DNA of 64,000 nt, taken from Bacillus_BD oryzisoli. GTDB lineage: Bacteria > Bacillota > Bacilli > Bacillales > Cytobacillaceae. Each line of letters begins with the position of its first letter. Within the stretch, counting starts at the first letter, position 1. Below the pieces are notes generated by a model. That model was not told the origin of the DNA. It worked only from the letters and a program-made list of their open reading frames with translations, and made no database searches. Location of the stretch: positions 4,994,001 through 5,058,000 of the forward strand of contig NZ_CP137640.1 of assembly GCF_036670025.1 (NCBI RefSeq), written 5' to 3'. Made by a program: the position numbers and the translations under genes. This document shows, piece after piece, positions 24,983-34,030 of the stretch.

Positions 24983-26406
24983 TCATTTCCCCCTTTTGAC
25001 CGGTTCTTAAACCAATCCCGGAAGCGCTCTTTATTGGGCGCTGGCAAATCGCGAATATCTGTCCATTCTTTTAAAAGTCCGACACCTTTCGTAATTTGGT
25101 CATCAGTAGATAGTGGCTTCGAAAGCGTTGGTGCCATTTTTGAAGCCATTTTATATAAAGTTGGTGAAGAAGTTCCCATACCGATTGTCTTCATTAGTAT
25201 TTTTTCGGAAAAAGGTGCCTTCCCTTCCTTTTCTACAATCACTTGCCTATGCTTCAAGATTAGTTCATGAAGCGGGATTTTTACCGGACATGCATCCGTA
25301 CAAGCAGAACATAAGGTGGAGGCATATGGTAATTCTTTATAGTCATCATACCCGCCAAGAAGCGGCGTTAAGACAACTCCAATTGGACCAGGATAAATAG
25401 AACCATAAGAATGCCCGCCAACATGTCTATATACCGGACAAACATTTATACATGCTGCACAACGAATGCACTGAAGAGCAGATTGAAATTCTGTTCCAAG
25501 AATGTTTGAACGGCCATTGTCAACGATGACGAGATGGAACTCTTCAGGACCATCCACATCGCCTTCCTCACGTGGACCTGTTAATGTCGTAATATAACTT
25601 GTTAATTTTTGGCCGACTGCACTTCTTGTAAGCATGCCGACCAATACTTCCATTTCTTCAAAGGTCGGGACAATACGCTCCATCCCCATGACAACGACTT
25701 GTGTTTTTGGCAGGGCAGCAACAAGGTCAGCATTTCCTTCGTTTGTCACAAACGTAATAGATCCTGTTTCTGCCACGGCAAAGTTACAGCCTGTTATCCC
25801 GAGATCCGCAGTCAAATAGTCTTGACGTAAGGTTTGACGGGCAAACAATGCAAGTTCTTCAGGTTTTTCTGTCTGTTTATAGTCTAGTTTCTCTGCAAAA
25901 ACATCCCTTATTTGCTCTTTATTTTTATGTAATGCAGGAACAACGATATGCGACGGCGGATCATGGTCGTCCACTTGTAAAATATACTCCCCTAAATCCG
26001 TTTCAATCACTTCACAACCAATAGCTTCTAGTTTTTCATTGAGACTGATTTCCTCTGTCACCATAGATTTTGCTTTGACTATTTTTTTTGCCTCGTTCTT
26101 TTTGGCAATTTCCGTAATATATTGGCCAGCCTCTTCAGCTGTTTTAGCAAAAAAGACATGACCGCCTCTTTTCGCCACATTTTCACTTAATTCAAATAAA
26201 TAGTAATCAAGATTTTCGAGTACATGTTTGCGAATTTCTTCCCCATGATTACGCCATTCTTCCCAGTTTCCCAACTCATCCGTCACGGTTTGCTTTCTGC
26301 ATTGGATCGTCTCTTGAGCGCTGGCAACCGCACCTCTCATATAGGAGTCTTGGATTTGATTTTTGACACGAACCTTAAATTTCTCTGAGCTCGTTTTCAT
26401 TGACAT
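24979..26406 (-). CDS. lutB: Lactate utilization iron-sulfur protein B
   Basis: A 475-residue LutB. The N-terminal LUD domain (residues about 65-290; ITGCNFAVAETGSITFVTNE) is followed by two 4Fe-4S ferredoxin motifs, CIRCAACINVCPVYRHVGG (about 308-326) and CSACTDACPVKIPLHE (about 360-375), then the C-terminal LutB domain (about 390-475). All eight cluster cysteines are present. It links electron flow between LutA and LutC in the cytoplasmic lactate oxidase. GGGGGGAC lies before ATG 26406, and 22 bp separate it from lutA. Confidence 0.96.
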   Translation of the reverse strand: MSMKTSSEKFKVRVKNQIQDSYMRGAVASAQETIQCRKQTVTDELGNWEEWRNHGEEIRKHVLENLDYYLFELSENVAKRGGHVFFAKTAEEAGQYITEIAKKNEAKKIVKAKSMVTEEISLNEKLEAIGCEVIETDLGEYILQVDDHDPPSHIVVPALHKNKEQIRDVFAEKLDYKQTEKPEELALFARQTLRQDYLTADLGITGCNFAVAETGSITFVTNEGNADLVAALPKTQVVVMGMERIVPTFEEMEVLVGMLTRSAVGQKLTSYITTLTGPREEGDVDGPEEFHLVIVDNGRSNILGTEFQSALQCIRCAACINVCPVYRHVGGHSYGSIYPGPIGVVLTPLLGGYDDYKELPYASTLCSACTDACPVKIPLHELILKHRQVIVEKEGKAPFSEKILMKTIGMGTSSPTLYKMASKMAPTLSKPLSTDDQITKGVGLLKEWTDIRDLPAPNKERFRDWFKNRSKGGNE

Positions 26407-26428
26407 ATGTTTGTCCCCCCTTATTTGC

Positions 26429-27148
26429 TTATACGCGGCTATTTAACACTTCAGCTATATGCAGCACTTTGATTGGCTTTCCTTGTCTTGTGATTCGCCC
26501 TCCAATATTCATTAAGCAGGACGCATCTGCACCAATTAAATAGTCAGCACCTGTTTCTTCCACATGCTGGACTTTTTCATTCACCATTTGCTCAGATATT
26601 TGCCCCATTTTAACGGAGAACGTTCCGCCAAAGCCACAGCAATTTTCTTTTCCTGGAAGCTCTATATATTCTAATCCCTTTACATGACTTAATAATGTTA
26701 TCGGTGCTTTCTTTACCCCAAGTAATCTTGTCATATGGCAAGATGTGTGATAGGTAACCTTGCCGGGAAATGTTGCCCCAACGTCTTTAATTTTTAAGAC
26801 ATCAACAATAAATTCAGTTAATTCATATGTTTTGGCTGCAAGCTCTTTCGCCTTGGGTCCATAGACAGGATCGTCTTTAAAGATATGTTGATATTCATGG
26901 AACATGTAAGCACAAGAGCCAGATGGACTGACAACATACTCAGCATGCTCAAATGTATCAATCATTTTTTTCATGGTTGGCTTCGTGTCCTCTACATACC
27001 CGCTATTGTAGGTCGGCTGGCCACAACATACTTGCGATTCAGGAAAATCAATTTCACAGCCAAGCCGTTCTAACAATTCGACTGTTGCCTTACCTACATC
27101 ACTTTTAAACATATCAACAAGACATGTGGCAAATAAAGTTACTTTCAT
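26429..27148 (-). CDS. lutA: Lactate utilization protein A
   Basis: A 239-residue LutA with two CCG domains: VCCGQPTYNSGY near the N-terminus and NCCGFGGTFSVKMG near residues 185-198, which hold the catalytic iron-sulfur cluster as in GlpC/HdrB-type proteins. The start MKVTLFATCLVDMF matches B. subtilis LutA when the ATG at 27148 is used; an ATG three codons earlier (27157) is also possible because GGGGAG lies before both. First gene of lutABC, preceded by a promoter and a LutR-type operator at 27225-27269. Confidence 0.95.
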   Translation of the reverse strand: MKVTLFATCLVDMFKSDVGKATVELLERLGCEIDFPESQVCCGQPTYNSGYVEDTKPTMKKMIDTFEHAEYVVSPSGSCAYMFHEYQHIFKDDPVYGPKAKELAAKTYELTEFIVDVLKIKDVGATFPGKVTYHTSCHMTRLLGVKKAPITLLSHVKGLEYIELPGKENCCGFGGTFSVKMGQISEQMVNEKVQHVEETGADYLIGADASCLMNIGGRITRQGKPIKVLHIAEVLNSRV

Positions 27149-27224
27149 TTCTTCCATCCCTCTCCCCAAAAATGAGTCCTGTAATTATTTTATTTGTCTA
27201 AATAGAGTAAAAATTAATAAACCT

Positions 27225-27253
27225 ACTTTACTACTAATCAGCCAACTGGTCAA
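27225..27253 (-). promoter_or_regulatory. lutABC promoter
   Basis: Minus strand: -35 TTGACC (27248-27253), 17-bp spacer, -10 TAAAGT (27225-27230). The palindromic operator at 27257-27269 abuts the -35 on its upstream side, so a bound repressor would cover the polymerase site. Confidence 0.6.
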
Positions 27254-27256
27254 CAG

Positions 27257-27269
27257 GTCATCTGATGAC
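27257..27269. promoter_or_regulatory. LutR-type operator at lutABC
   Basis: GTCATCTGATGAC is a 13-bp palindrome (GTCATC/GATGAC). Its reverse complement GTCATCAGATGAC occurs at 28291-28303 in front of lutP. FadR-type GntR proteins bind short palindromes of this kind; LutR encoded between the two sites is the obvious ligand (inference). Confidence 0.7.
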
Positions 27270-27296
27270 TAGTGTATAAGAATTTCAGATAAACAC

Positions 27297-27341
27297 TTTG
27301 AAAACACTATTAATATTCCATGTTTCGAAAGTGTTTTCAAA
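27297..27341. repeat. 12-bp inverted repeat between lutR and lutA
   Basis: TTTGAAAACACT at 27297-27308 faces AGTGTTTTCAAA at 27330-27341, with a 21-nt loop. A TATTTTTTTT run follows on the plus strand. It could be the end of lutR transcription or a regulatory site; the right arm (CGAAAGTGTTTTCA) is two mismatches from a CcpA cre site. Confidence 0.5.
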
Positions 27342-27384
27342 TATTTTTTTTATCAAGGAGCTCTTTTTTAAAAAAAAAGGCCCC

Positions 27385-28119
27385 TTAATCTAGTGGCATA
27401 TCCGTTTCCTCAAAATACTTTTGTAAAATATCCTCTACATTGTTCAAATGGCTAAGCATTGCCTTTCTAGCCTTTTCTCCATTCTGTTCTAGAACTGCTT
27501 GATAAATTTCAACATGTTCCTCATATAGTTTCTCCGTTGTCGTCGATTTAGAAAACAGCCATAATCTCCGTGTTTCTTTCATCGTTTCCTGCATTAGGTC
27601 AGAAACATGAAGCAATAAATTGGTTAAGAGTGAATTTTGAGAAGCAGCTGCTAGGGCTAAATGAAATTCCATATCATATTTCTCCCCTAATTCTTCATTT
27701 CCATAGGAAATTTTCATTTGCTCTAATGCCGCTTTCATCTGTTCTAAATTCTCCGCACTTCGCTTACTTGCGGCAACAGCAGTTGCTCCAACTTCAATAA
27801 TTTTTCTTACCTCAAGAAGATTTTTCACATCTTCTTTATTCATCAACATCGCAGTTGAGAGGGGAAACGTTAGATTTTCTGCATCAAATTGCCTAACATA
27901 TGTACCTTCTCCCTGCCTCATTTCGATTAAACCCATTGCTTTTAAGGCAGACAATGCCTCCCGAATGGCCGATCGTCCAACCTGGAAATTTCCCGCTAAT
28001 TGCTCTACCGAATTTAGTTTATCTCCTGGTTTGAGTTGGCCATTGTGAATCGCTTCATGAAGGGCTTCTGCCACTTCTTCGTATATTTTTTTAGGCTTTA
28101 TTTGTTTATACTTCATCAT
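27385..28119 (-). CDS. lutR: FadR/GntR family regulator of lactate genes
   Basis: A 244-residue regulator. Residues 8-78 form the winged HTH of the GntR family (KLNSVEQLAGNFQVGRSAIREALSAL, then EGTYVRQF); residues about 95-225 form the FCD effector domain (VRKIIEVGATAVAASK, with the metal-binding His/Asp pattern EKYDMEFHLALAAAS and LYEEHVEIYQAV). It is the likely LutR, which represses lut genes unless L-lactate is present. It lies between lutABC and lutP, transcribed with lutABC but divergent from lutP, and a matching palindrome lies at both lut promoters. AGGCGGAA precedes ATG 28119. Confidence 0.9.
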   Translation of the reverse strand: MMKYKQIKPKKIYEEVAEALHEAIHNGQLKPGDKLNSVEQLAGNFQVGRSAIREALSALKAMGLIEMRQGEGTYVRQFDAENLTFPLSTAMLMNKEDVKNLLEVRKIIEVGATAVAASKRSAENLEQMKAALEQMKISYGNEELGEKYDMEFHLALAAASQNSLLTNLLLHVSDLMQETMKETRRLWLFSKSTTTEKLYEEHVEIYQAVLEQNGEKARKAMLSHLNNVEDILQKYFEETDMPLD

Positions 28120-28290
28120 TTCCGCCTCACATCCTCAGGTTACTGTTAGCTATTACTAAAAGTATAATGTCTTTTTAATACTTTACACAAATAAATATCA
28201 CACTTATCGTCAATAAAATTCATAAACTTTTCACAAATCTATTGTTTTTTCTAAAATTCGCATTTATAATTCAGACTATTGAGTCATCCA

Positions 28291-28303
28291 GTCATCAGAT
28301 GAC
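28291..28303. promoter_or_regulatory. LutR-type operator at lutP
   Basis: GTCATCAGATGAC, the exact reverse complement of the lutA site. A possible -10 CATAAT lies at 28309-28314, so the operator should overlap the promoter of lutP. Confidence 0.7.
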
Positions 28304-28335
28304 CTTATCATAATACCTATGTTAGAAACCAACAA

Positions 28336-28350
28336 ATGTAAACGATATCT
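28336..28350 (+). promoter_or_regulatory. CcpA cre site in the lutP leader
   Basis: ATGTAAACGATATCT matches the cre consensus WTGNAANCGNWNNCW at every position. Placed downstream of the promoter, it would let CcpA block lutP transcription when preferred sugars are present. Binding is inferred from the match. Confidence 0.6.
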
Positions 28351-28436
28351 ATGTTCAAGGGGGGATTAAGCTCTACTAGCATTAGAGAAATGCAAAAAAA
28401 ATGAATAGTTTGATTGATTAATTGGAGGGTATAACT

Positions 28437-30128
28437 ATGACATTTACTCAAAATTTTACTATAGTTGGGGATAATTTAGCTCTAACAGCCATAGTGGCTG
28501 TTATCCCAATATTATACTTTTTCTGGGCACTTGCGATAAAACGCATGAAAGGGCATATTGCTGGATTAACAACACTGGTTCTAGCTGTTCTCCTTGCCGT
28601 AATAGCTTTCAAAATGCCTGCAGAAATGGCGATTATGTCTGCCACACAAGGTGCCGTTTACGGTATATTACCGATCGGCTGGATCATCGTAACATCCGTT
28701 TTTCTTTATAAGCTTTCGGTAAAAAGCGGACAGTTCGAAATTATACGTAATTCTGTCCAATCGATTACAGAAGACCGCCGCTTACAGGCTTTACTCATTG
28801 CCTTCTCATTCGGAGCTTTCCTGGAAGGAGCAGCTGGATTTGGTGCTCCCGTTGCGATCTCAGCAGCCTTACTTGTAGGATTAGGCTTTAATCCATTATA
28901 CGCTGCCGGAATTTGTTTATTAGCAAATACAGCTCCTGTTGCCTTCGGGGCAATCGGGATTCCGATTACAGCTATGGCAGGTCCTGTAGGGATTGATGCC
29001 ATGGAAATATCTAAAATGGTTGGACGTCAGCTTCCATTTATTTCTTTCTTTATTCCATTGTATTTAGTGATTATTATGGCGGGATTTAAACGAGCATTGG
29101 AGGTTATGCCTGCCATCCTTGTATCAGGATTTTCATTTGCGATCTCACAATATTTAAGCTCTAACTTCTTAGGACCTGAATTACCGGATATTCTATCAGC
29201 CTTAGTCTCATTATTTGCCCTTGCTATTTTCTTAAAATTCTGGAAACCAAAAACGATTTTTCGTTTCAAAGGGGAAGCTGAAATGGCTGCCGCTTCAGCT
29301 GTAAAAAATGCAAAAAATGAAAACGTTCACTATACAGGCGGACAAGTATTTAGAGCCTGGTCACCATTCTTAGTTTTAACAGCATTTATTTCTTTTTGGG
29401 GTATTCCAGCCATTAAAGCAGCGTTAACAGGACATTATGAAGGAACAAATGTTATTTTAAAAGGAGTTAATTCAATAGGACAGGTGCTTACATATGCACC
29501 GGAAGTGCCATTCTTGCACAATAAAATAATAAATGATGCAGGCGAAACGATTGCTGCAGTATACAAGCTCGAACTATTAGGGTCAGCTGGGACAGCCATT
29601 TTAATTGCTTGTTTTATTACAAAATATATTACGGGTTTATCTTGGAAAGATTGGTCAGTAGCATTTAAGGAAACGATCGACGAATTAAAACTGCCTATTT
29701 TAACAATTGGTTCTGTCGTGGCATTTGCCTATGTAGCCAACTCCTCAGGTATGACTCACGCTCTTGGAATGACCATTGCCAAAACGGGTTCATTATTCCC
29801 ATTCTTCTCTCCATTCCTTGGCTGGCTTGGTGTCTTTATTACCGGATCGGATACATCTGCCAACTTGCTGTTTGGAAACTTACAAAAGATATCGGCCATG
29901 CAGGTTGGAATGGATCCGCTGCTTGCTGTTGCTGCCAACTCTTCAGGTGGTGTTACCGGAAAAATGATTTCACCACAATCCATTGCAGTTGCATGTGCCG
30001 CTGTTGGACTGGCAGGGAAAGAATCTGAGTTACTTCGCTTTACGTTAAAACATAGTTTTTTCCTGGTTATTCTTGTTGGAATTTTGACCTTCCTGCAAAG
30101 CAGCGTATTGTCGTGGATGATACCATAA
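28437..30128 (+). CDS. lutP: L-lactate permease LutP (LctP family)
   Basis: A 563-residue lactate permease with about 13 transmembrane helices. Family signatures: GAFLEGAAGFGAPVAISAAL near residues 125-145, PVAFGAIGIPITAMAG, and the C-terminal FITGSDTSANLLFGNLQ with ANSSGGVTGKMISPQSIAVA. It imports L-lactate with protons. ATG 28437 is chosen because GGAGGG lies 7 nt upstream. It is divergent from lutR and is controlled by an operator and a cre site in the leader, completing the lactate-use locus. In B. subtilis lutP-lutR are away from lutABC; here all five genes are together. Confidence 0.96.
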   Translation: MTFTQNFTIVGDNLALTAIVAVIPILYFFWALAIKRMKGHIAGLTTLVLAVLLAVIAFKMPAEMAIMSATQGAVYGILPIGWIIVTSVFLYKLSVKSGQFEIIRNSVQSITEDRRLQALLIAFSFGAFLEGAAGFGAPVAISAALLVGLGFNPLYAAGICLLANTAPVAFGAIGIPITAMAGPVGIDAMEISKMVGRQLPFISFFIPLYLVIIMAGFKRALEVMPAILVSGFSFAISQYLSSNFLGPELPDILSALVSLFALAIFLKFWKPKTIFRFKGEAEMAAASAVKNAKNENVHYTGGQVFRAWSPFLVLTAFISFWGIPAIKAALTGHYEGTNVILKGVNSIGQVLTYAPEVPFLHNKIINDAGETIAAVYKLELLGSAGTAILIACFITKYITGLSWKDWSVAFKETIDELKLPILTIGSVVAFAYVANSSGMTHALGMTIAKTGSLFPFFSPFLGWLGVFITGSDTSANLLFGNLQKISAMQVGMDPLLAVAANSSGGVTGKMISPQSIAVACAAVGLAGKESELLRFTLKHSFFLVILVGILTFLQSSVLSWMIP

Positions 30129-30184
30129 GCAACATTAGACTTTTTATAGGTGAGGCTGCTGAAAAAGTGCCGATAGCATGAATA

Positions 30185-30236
30185 AGCGTTGACTTCTTTG
30201 ATTTTGATCGAGGAAGTCAACGCTATTTATTATTAT
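30185..30236 (+). terminator. lutP terminator
   Basis: AGCGTTGACTTC at 30185-30196 pairs with GAAGTCAACGCT at 30213-30224; ATTTATTATTATTT follows. Confidence 0.75.
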
Positions 30237-30308
30237 TTCCATTCAAGATACAATCAACTACCAACCTAAACCAACATTGATCTTGAACGTAGTCCTGTTA
30301 ATAATGGT

Positions 30309-30626
30309 TTATCTAGTCACCTTAAGGGACTCTGATTCCTCTATACGATGTATAACAAGCTCATAACCACTGTCTTCCGATTCAATTAATCTTTTAATTC
30401 TTTTGATTGAAGAAGATGAGGCGCCAGTCTCCACTTGTATATCCATATAGGTATCGCCGTCTCTTACCATTCTTGCAACTTCAAGCCTTTGACTAAAGGA
30501 TTTCAATTCATTCATCGTACACAAATCTTCAAAAAACTCGATACATTCTTGTTTCGTTTTTAAAGAGAGAATCGCATGAAATAATTGCTTGACCATAGGT
30601 GATGATAATTCTTCTTTCCTATCCAT
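30309..30626 (-). CDS. TrpR-like protein, YerC/YecD family
   Basis: A 105-residue DNA-binding protein of the YerC/YecD group, related to the Trp repressor. The HTH is seen in SFSQRLEVARMVRDGDTYMD and IQVETGASSSSIKRIKRLIE, with a C-terminal extension of about 20 residues. GGAGGC lies before ATG 30626. It is downstream of the phenylalanine dehydrogenase gene on the same strand (200 bp gap), so it could regulate aromatic amino-acid use; a ligand for the family is not established. Confidence 0.88.
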   Translation of the reverse strand: MDRKEELSSPMVKQLFHAILSLKTKQECIEFFEDLCTMNELKSFSQRLEVARMVRDGDTYMDIQVETGASSSSIKRIKRLIESEDSGYELVIHRIEESESLKVTR

Positions 30627-30767
30627 TCCCTGCCTCCGATGAATTTTTTATTATCTACATCTCTATTGAATCTCAGAAATATAACCACGTGAGAATAGTT
30701 CTCATGAGGTGCCATTGCTATTATAGAAAAAATCTTGTTAAATATCAATTTTTTCTATAGACAATAA

Positions 30768-30798
30768 GGGCTCCCACAGACGAATTGGGCAGCCCCTC
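30768..30798 (-). terminator. Weak hairpin after the phenylalanine dehydrogenase gene
   Basis: GGGCTCCC at 30768-30775 pairs with GGGCAGCCC at 30788-30796 with one mismatch; TTATTG follows on the minus strand. Termination is likely partial. Confidence 0.4.
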
Positions 30799-30825
30799 TA
30801 CAATTCTATTTATCTATTCCATTGA

Positions 30826-31980
30826 TTAACGACGAACTTCCCACTTGGGACGTTTCGTTGGAGAGAAGAAACTATTTCTTACCTTTGTTATATTCAATCT
30901 TTTTTCGCACATTAAATTAGCTGCTTCAACAGTTGTCATGTTTTCGTGCTTTGATTGCTCAAGAACCTCTAGAATCGAACGATAGATATTTTTCGTTTTA
31001 CTTAAGACGCGCTCCTTATTTGGTCCATACAATTCATCCGCTACTTGGATGACACCGCCGCTATTGACAATATAATCAGGTGCATAAAGAATTCCTTTTT
31101 CTTTTAGCACTTTGGCATGGCTTTCATGTAGCAGCTGGTTATTGGCAGCCCCGACAATTCCTTGTACCTTTAATTGGTCAATTGTTTGGTCGTTGATAAT
31201 ACCGCCAATGGCACATGGAACGAAGATATCTGCATCGACTCCATAAATCTCACTTCCTTTAACAGCCGTTACGTTTCCACCCATTTGTTTGGCTTTTTCA
31301 ATTAATGTGTTGATAACTTCTTCGGAAATATCTGTTACATATAAATCAGCGCCATTCTCCAGTAAATGCTCTGCTACTTTATAGCCTACTTTGCCTAATC
31401 CCTGGATGGCAAAGCGCTTCCCAGTTAAATTCTCGTGTCCCCATAAGGTTTTTGCCACCGCTTGAATACTGTATAAAACACCCAGGGCTGTCGGAATCGA
31501 CGTTTCACCGCCGCCGCCGTACTCTTCAGGTAAACCAGCGATGCAGTTTGTTTCTTTATGGGCATGAACGAAATCGTCTAAGACCGTTCCCATATCCGTA
31601 CCTGTATAAAAACGACCTTTTAAAGAATCAATGAATTGTCCATAGGCACGGAATAATTCTGGAGTTTTGTCTTTCAGTGGGTCGCCGATGATGACACCTT
31701 TTCCACCGCCAAAGTCGTTACCAGCTGCAGCATTTTTGTAGGTCATTCCTTTTGATAAACGCAGCGCATCTTCCAACGCTTCTTCGAATGTGTCATATGG
31801 TCTCATCCTTGTTCCGCCTAATGCTGGTCCAAGTGTTGTATCATGAATCGCTATGATTGCTTTTAGGCCCGTTGCCGGATCATTGCAAAATACTTGCTCA
31901 TGCTCTTGAATTTTCGTGAATAGATCGAATGATTGGATGGATTGTCCTGTTTTTTGTTCGTTTGATAATGTTAATGCCAT
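30826..31980 (-). CDS. pdh: Phenylalanine dehydrogenase
   Basis: A 384-residue NAD-dependent amino-acid dehydrogenase. The catalytic lysines lie in SKGMTYKNAA (Lys82) and FGGGKGVIIG (Lys94); the NAD motif is QGLGKVGYKV. The active-site region EEYGGGGETSIPTALGVLYS and the C-terminus NSFFSPTKRPKWEVRR match phenylalanine dehydrogenases of Bacillus/Lysinibacillus rather than leucine dehydrogenase, which has FNSSGNPSP-type sequence there and ends earlier. It deaminates L-phenylalanine to phenylpyruvate, or works in reverse. AGGAGGAA precedes ATG 31980. It follows an NhaC-type antiporter by 31 bp, so the two form an operon. Confidence 0.88.
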   Translation of the reverse strand: MALTLSNEQKTGQSIQSFDLFTKIQEHEQVFCNDPATGLKAIIAIHDTTLGPALGGTRMRPYDTFEEALEDALRLSKGMTYKNAAAGNDFGGGKGVIIGDPLKDKTPELFRAYGQFIDSLKGRFYTGTDMGTVLDDFVHAHKETNCIAGLPEEYGGGGETSIPTALGVLYSIQAVAKTLWGHENLTGKRFAIQGLGKVGYKVAEHLLENGADLYVTDISEEVINTLIEKAKQMGGNVTAVKGSEIYGVDADIFVPCAIGGIINDQTIDQLKVQGIVGAANNQLLHESHAKVLKEKGILYAPDYIVNSGGVIQVADELYGPNKERVLSKTKNIYRSILEVLEQSKHENMTTVEAANLMCEKRLNITKVRNSFFSPTKRPKWEVRR

Positions 31981-32011
31981 GTTAAATTCCTCCTAATATG
32001 TTCAGATGTGA

Positions 32012-33439
32012 TTAACCCTCAAGTGCTTCTCTTCGTACTTCAATTGTTTCTTCTTTTATTGCCTTTTCTTCTTCTTTTAAAGGCGTTAACCCAATTCCGG
32101 TGTAGCCGTAAATAATCGCTATAATCGGATTGATCATACTAATAAAGACAAATGGAGCATACTCTACGCCGATATTTAACGTTGACATAATAAAGGCTCC
32201 TGTTACACCCCATGGAACCATTGCATGGACAATTGTCCCTGCATCTTCCAGCGTTCTCGACATGTTTTTCGGATGAAGCTTTACCTTTTGATAAGCTGAT
32301 TCAAACAACTGCCCCGGCAATAGAATGGACAAATATTGTTCACCGACAGTCAGGTTAATGCCAATGCAAGAGGCAACTGTTGATGCAATAACGTTTCCCC
32401 TGCTTTTTAACATATTTTGAATCCCTTCAATAATGGAATGAGCAATCCCTATGTGTTGAATCATTCCTCCAAAAGCAAGGGCGATTAAAATGAGTGAAAC
32501 ACCAAATAACATACTGCTCAAGCCTCCAAGTGAAAGCAGGCTGTCAATGGCTTCTACACCTGTATCTGCTGTATAGCCGTTATGGGCTGTTGCCATAATC
32601 GTTCCAATTCCAACATTTGGAACGGTATAGAAAGTTGTTAAAATAGCTGTGATTAAACCAATCACAAGTGATGGAATAGGGCTTACACGTTTGATTGCCA
32701 GTATAATGATTAACAATGGTGAAAGAATGGTAATTGGTGTAATCATAAACTCATCATTTAGAACTTGGATAAGTGTTTCAATTTGCTTACTGTCCACCGG
32801 ACCCTTGTCCATAAAGAGGCCGATGACGGTAAATGCAGCCAATGTCAGAATGTAGCTAGGAATGGTTGTCCATAACATATGTTTAATATGGTCAAAGATA
32901 CTAACCTTGGCAGTGGCCGCTGCCAGATTTGTCGTATCTGAAAGCGGGGAAATTTTATCACCGAAAATAGCCCCCGATACTATGGCTCCCGCTGCCATGG
33001 CCGGAGAAATACCTAAACCGTAGGCGACCCCCATTAAAGAAACCCCGATCGTACCAATCGCACTCCATGAACTTCCGCAGACAACTGAGACGATAGAGCA
33101 AATCAGCACAGCAGACATAAGAAAGAAATCAGGAGATAAAGCATGCAAACCATAATACGTAATGGTTGGAACTGTTCCATTTAGAACCCATACTCCGATT
33201 AAAATCCCAATTAAACATAAAATTAAAATCGAGGGAATTCCTTGAGAAATGCCTTTTGCCATGGCATTCTCTAAATCTTTCCATTTATACCCCAATGTAA
33301 GTCCATAGCAAGCAAGAAAAATCGTTGCAATGATAATCGGAATCTGCGGTGCCACACCATAATGCAAAATACTTATTCCTAAAAAGGTAACAACACTTAG
33401 TACAATCGCTATCGAGGTTAAAAATGAAGGTTTTTTCAT
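32012..33439 (-). CDS. NhaC family Na+/H+ antiporter
   Basis: A 475-residue membrane protein with about 11 helices. The NhaC-type signatures are SVVCGSSWSAIGTIGVSLMG and AIVSGAIFGDKISPLSDTTN, the second being the ion-binding region. NhaC proteins exchange Na+ (or substrate-linked ions, as in malate/lactate MleN-type relatives) for protons. Because it is directly ahead of phenylalanine dehydrogenase, a role as an amino-acid or keto-acid exchanger is possible but unproven. AAAGGAG precedes ATG 33439. It is preceded on the same strand by a short ORF with a strong binding site. Confidence 0.88.
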   Translation of the reverse strand: MKKPSFLTSIAIVLSVVTFLGISILHYGVAPQIPIIIATIFLACYGLTLGYKWKDLENAMAKGISQGIPSILILCLIGILIGVWVLNGTVPTITYYGLHALSPDFFLMSAVLICSIVSVVCGSSWSAIGTIGVSLMGVAYGLGISPAMAAGAIVSGAIFGDKISPLSDTTNLAAATAKVSIFDHIKHMLWTTIPSYILTLAAFTVIGLFMDKGPVDSKQIETLIQVLNDEFMITPITILSPLLIIILAIKRVSPIPSLVIGLITAILTTFYTVPNVGIGTIMATAHNGYTADTGVEAIDSLLSLGGLSSMLFGVSLILIALAFGGMIQHIGIAHSIIEGIQNMLKSRGNVIASTVASCIGINLTVGEQYLSILLPGQLFESAYQKVKLHPKNMSRTLEDAGTIVHAMVPWGVTGAFIMSTLNIGVEYAPFVFISMINPIIAIIYGYTGIGLTPLKEEEKAIKEETIEVRREALEG

Positions 33440-33553
33440 ATATCTACTCCTTTATCTTCTTTCATGAAGACCGGTCTCTTAAAAAAGAAGGCACCTGTCG
33501 TTCATTCTCACCTAATTTGAATATTTCTATTTATTTATTGATACTTCGGCTTT

Positions 33554-33760
33554 TTATTGATATTTTATATATAAGTAGTTTTCATTGTTGCCACCTACTT
33601 TTTCTAGGTGGCTTTTTATATCTTTTTTGGAACTGGCGTAAAATATTGAACTCGTCATGACAAGAGGGGAACCCTTATTTTTGTGCTGAACCATTTTAAC
33701 TATTAGGGTCTGCATGTTGAAAATAGAATCCGCTTTCATTAATGAAAATGAGTGGTACAT
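33554..33760 (-). CDS. Small ORF of unknown function in the nhaC leader
   Basis: A 68-residue frame that I do not recognise. Support: AAGGAGG 7 nt before ATG 33760, same strand as nhaC-pdh, and it ends 114 bp before nhaC. The sequence is polar and basic (MVQHKNKGSPLVMTSSIFYA; SSKKDIKSHLEKVGGNNENY) with no membrane helix. It may be a leader peptide or a small protein of the operon; a chance ORF is possible because no homologue is known to me. Confidence 0.35.
   Translation of the reverse strand: MYHSFSLMKADSIFNMQTLIVKMVQHKNKGSPLVMTSSIFYASSKKDIKSHLEKVGGNNENYLYIKYQ
33587..33618 (+). terminator. Hairpin with T-run inside the leader
   Basis: GCCACCTA at 33590-33597 pairs with TAGGTGGC at 33605-33612, then TTTTTAT on the plus strand. 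As nothing upstream on the plus strand is a gene, it may end a short antisense RNA, or act as a structural element in the minus-strand leader. Confidence 0.5.
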
Positions 33761-34030
33761 GGACTTCCTCCTTAATAGGTATCTAAGTTTTGTTTTTTCT
33801 TAATCCAAAGATGCTATTTTCATTTCTGACTATTATGAACATTCGGAATTATTTTATTAGCACTGTCATTATATTAATTAATTTATTATGATGCAAAAAT
33901 ATTCATTAAAACGATAGTGCGTTAATGAGTTAAAGTGCTTCCTTGCACTTTCTATCAAACAATACACAAACCGGATGCCGCCGCTGTTTTTTTCTAATCT
34001 ACAGACATGAAAAAGCTTTCTCATAATAAA

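Larger units (their letters stand above)
28120..28436. other. Divergent lutR-lutP control region
   Basis: It contains the second LutR-type palindrome (28291-28303), a half-site GAGTCATCCA just before it, and a perfect cre match (28336-28350). The first half (28130-28270) is AT-rich and should carry the lutR promoter. No small gene is supported. Confidence 0.6.

Noticed and set aside
33790..33960. SigL (sigma-54) promoter for nhaC-pdh
   Set aside because: A TTGCAT-like -12 is present but no TGGCAC at -24, so the pair is not supported.
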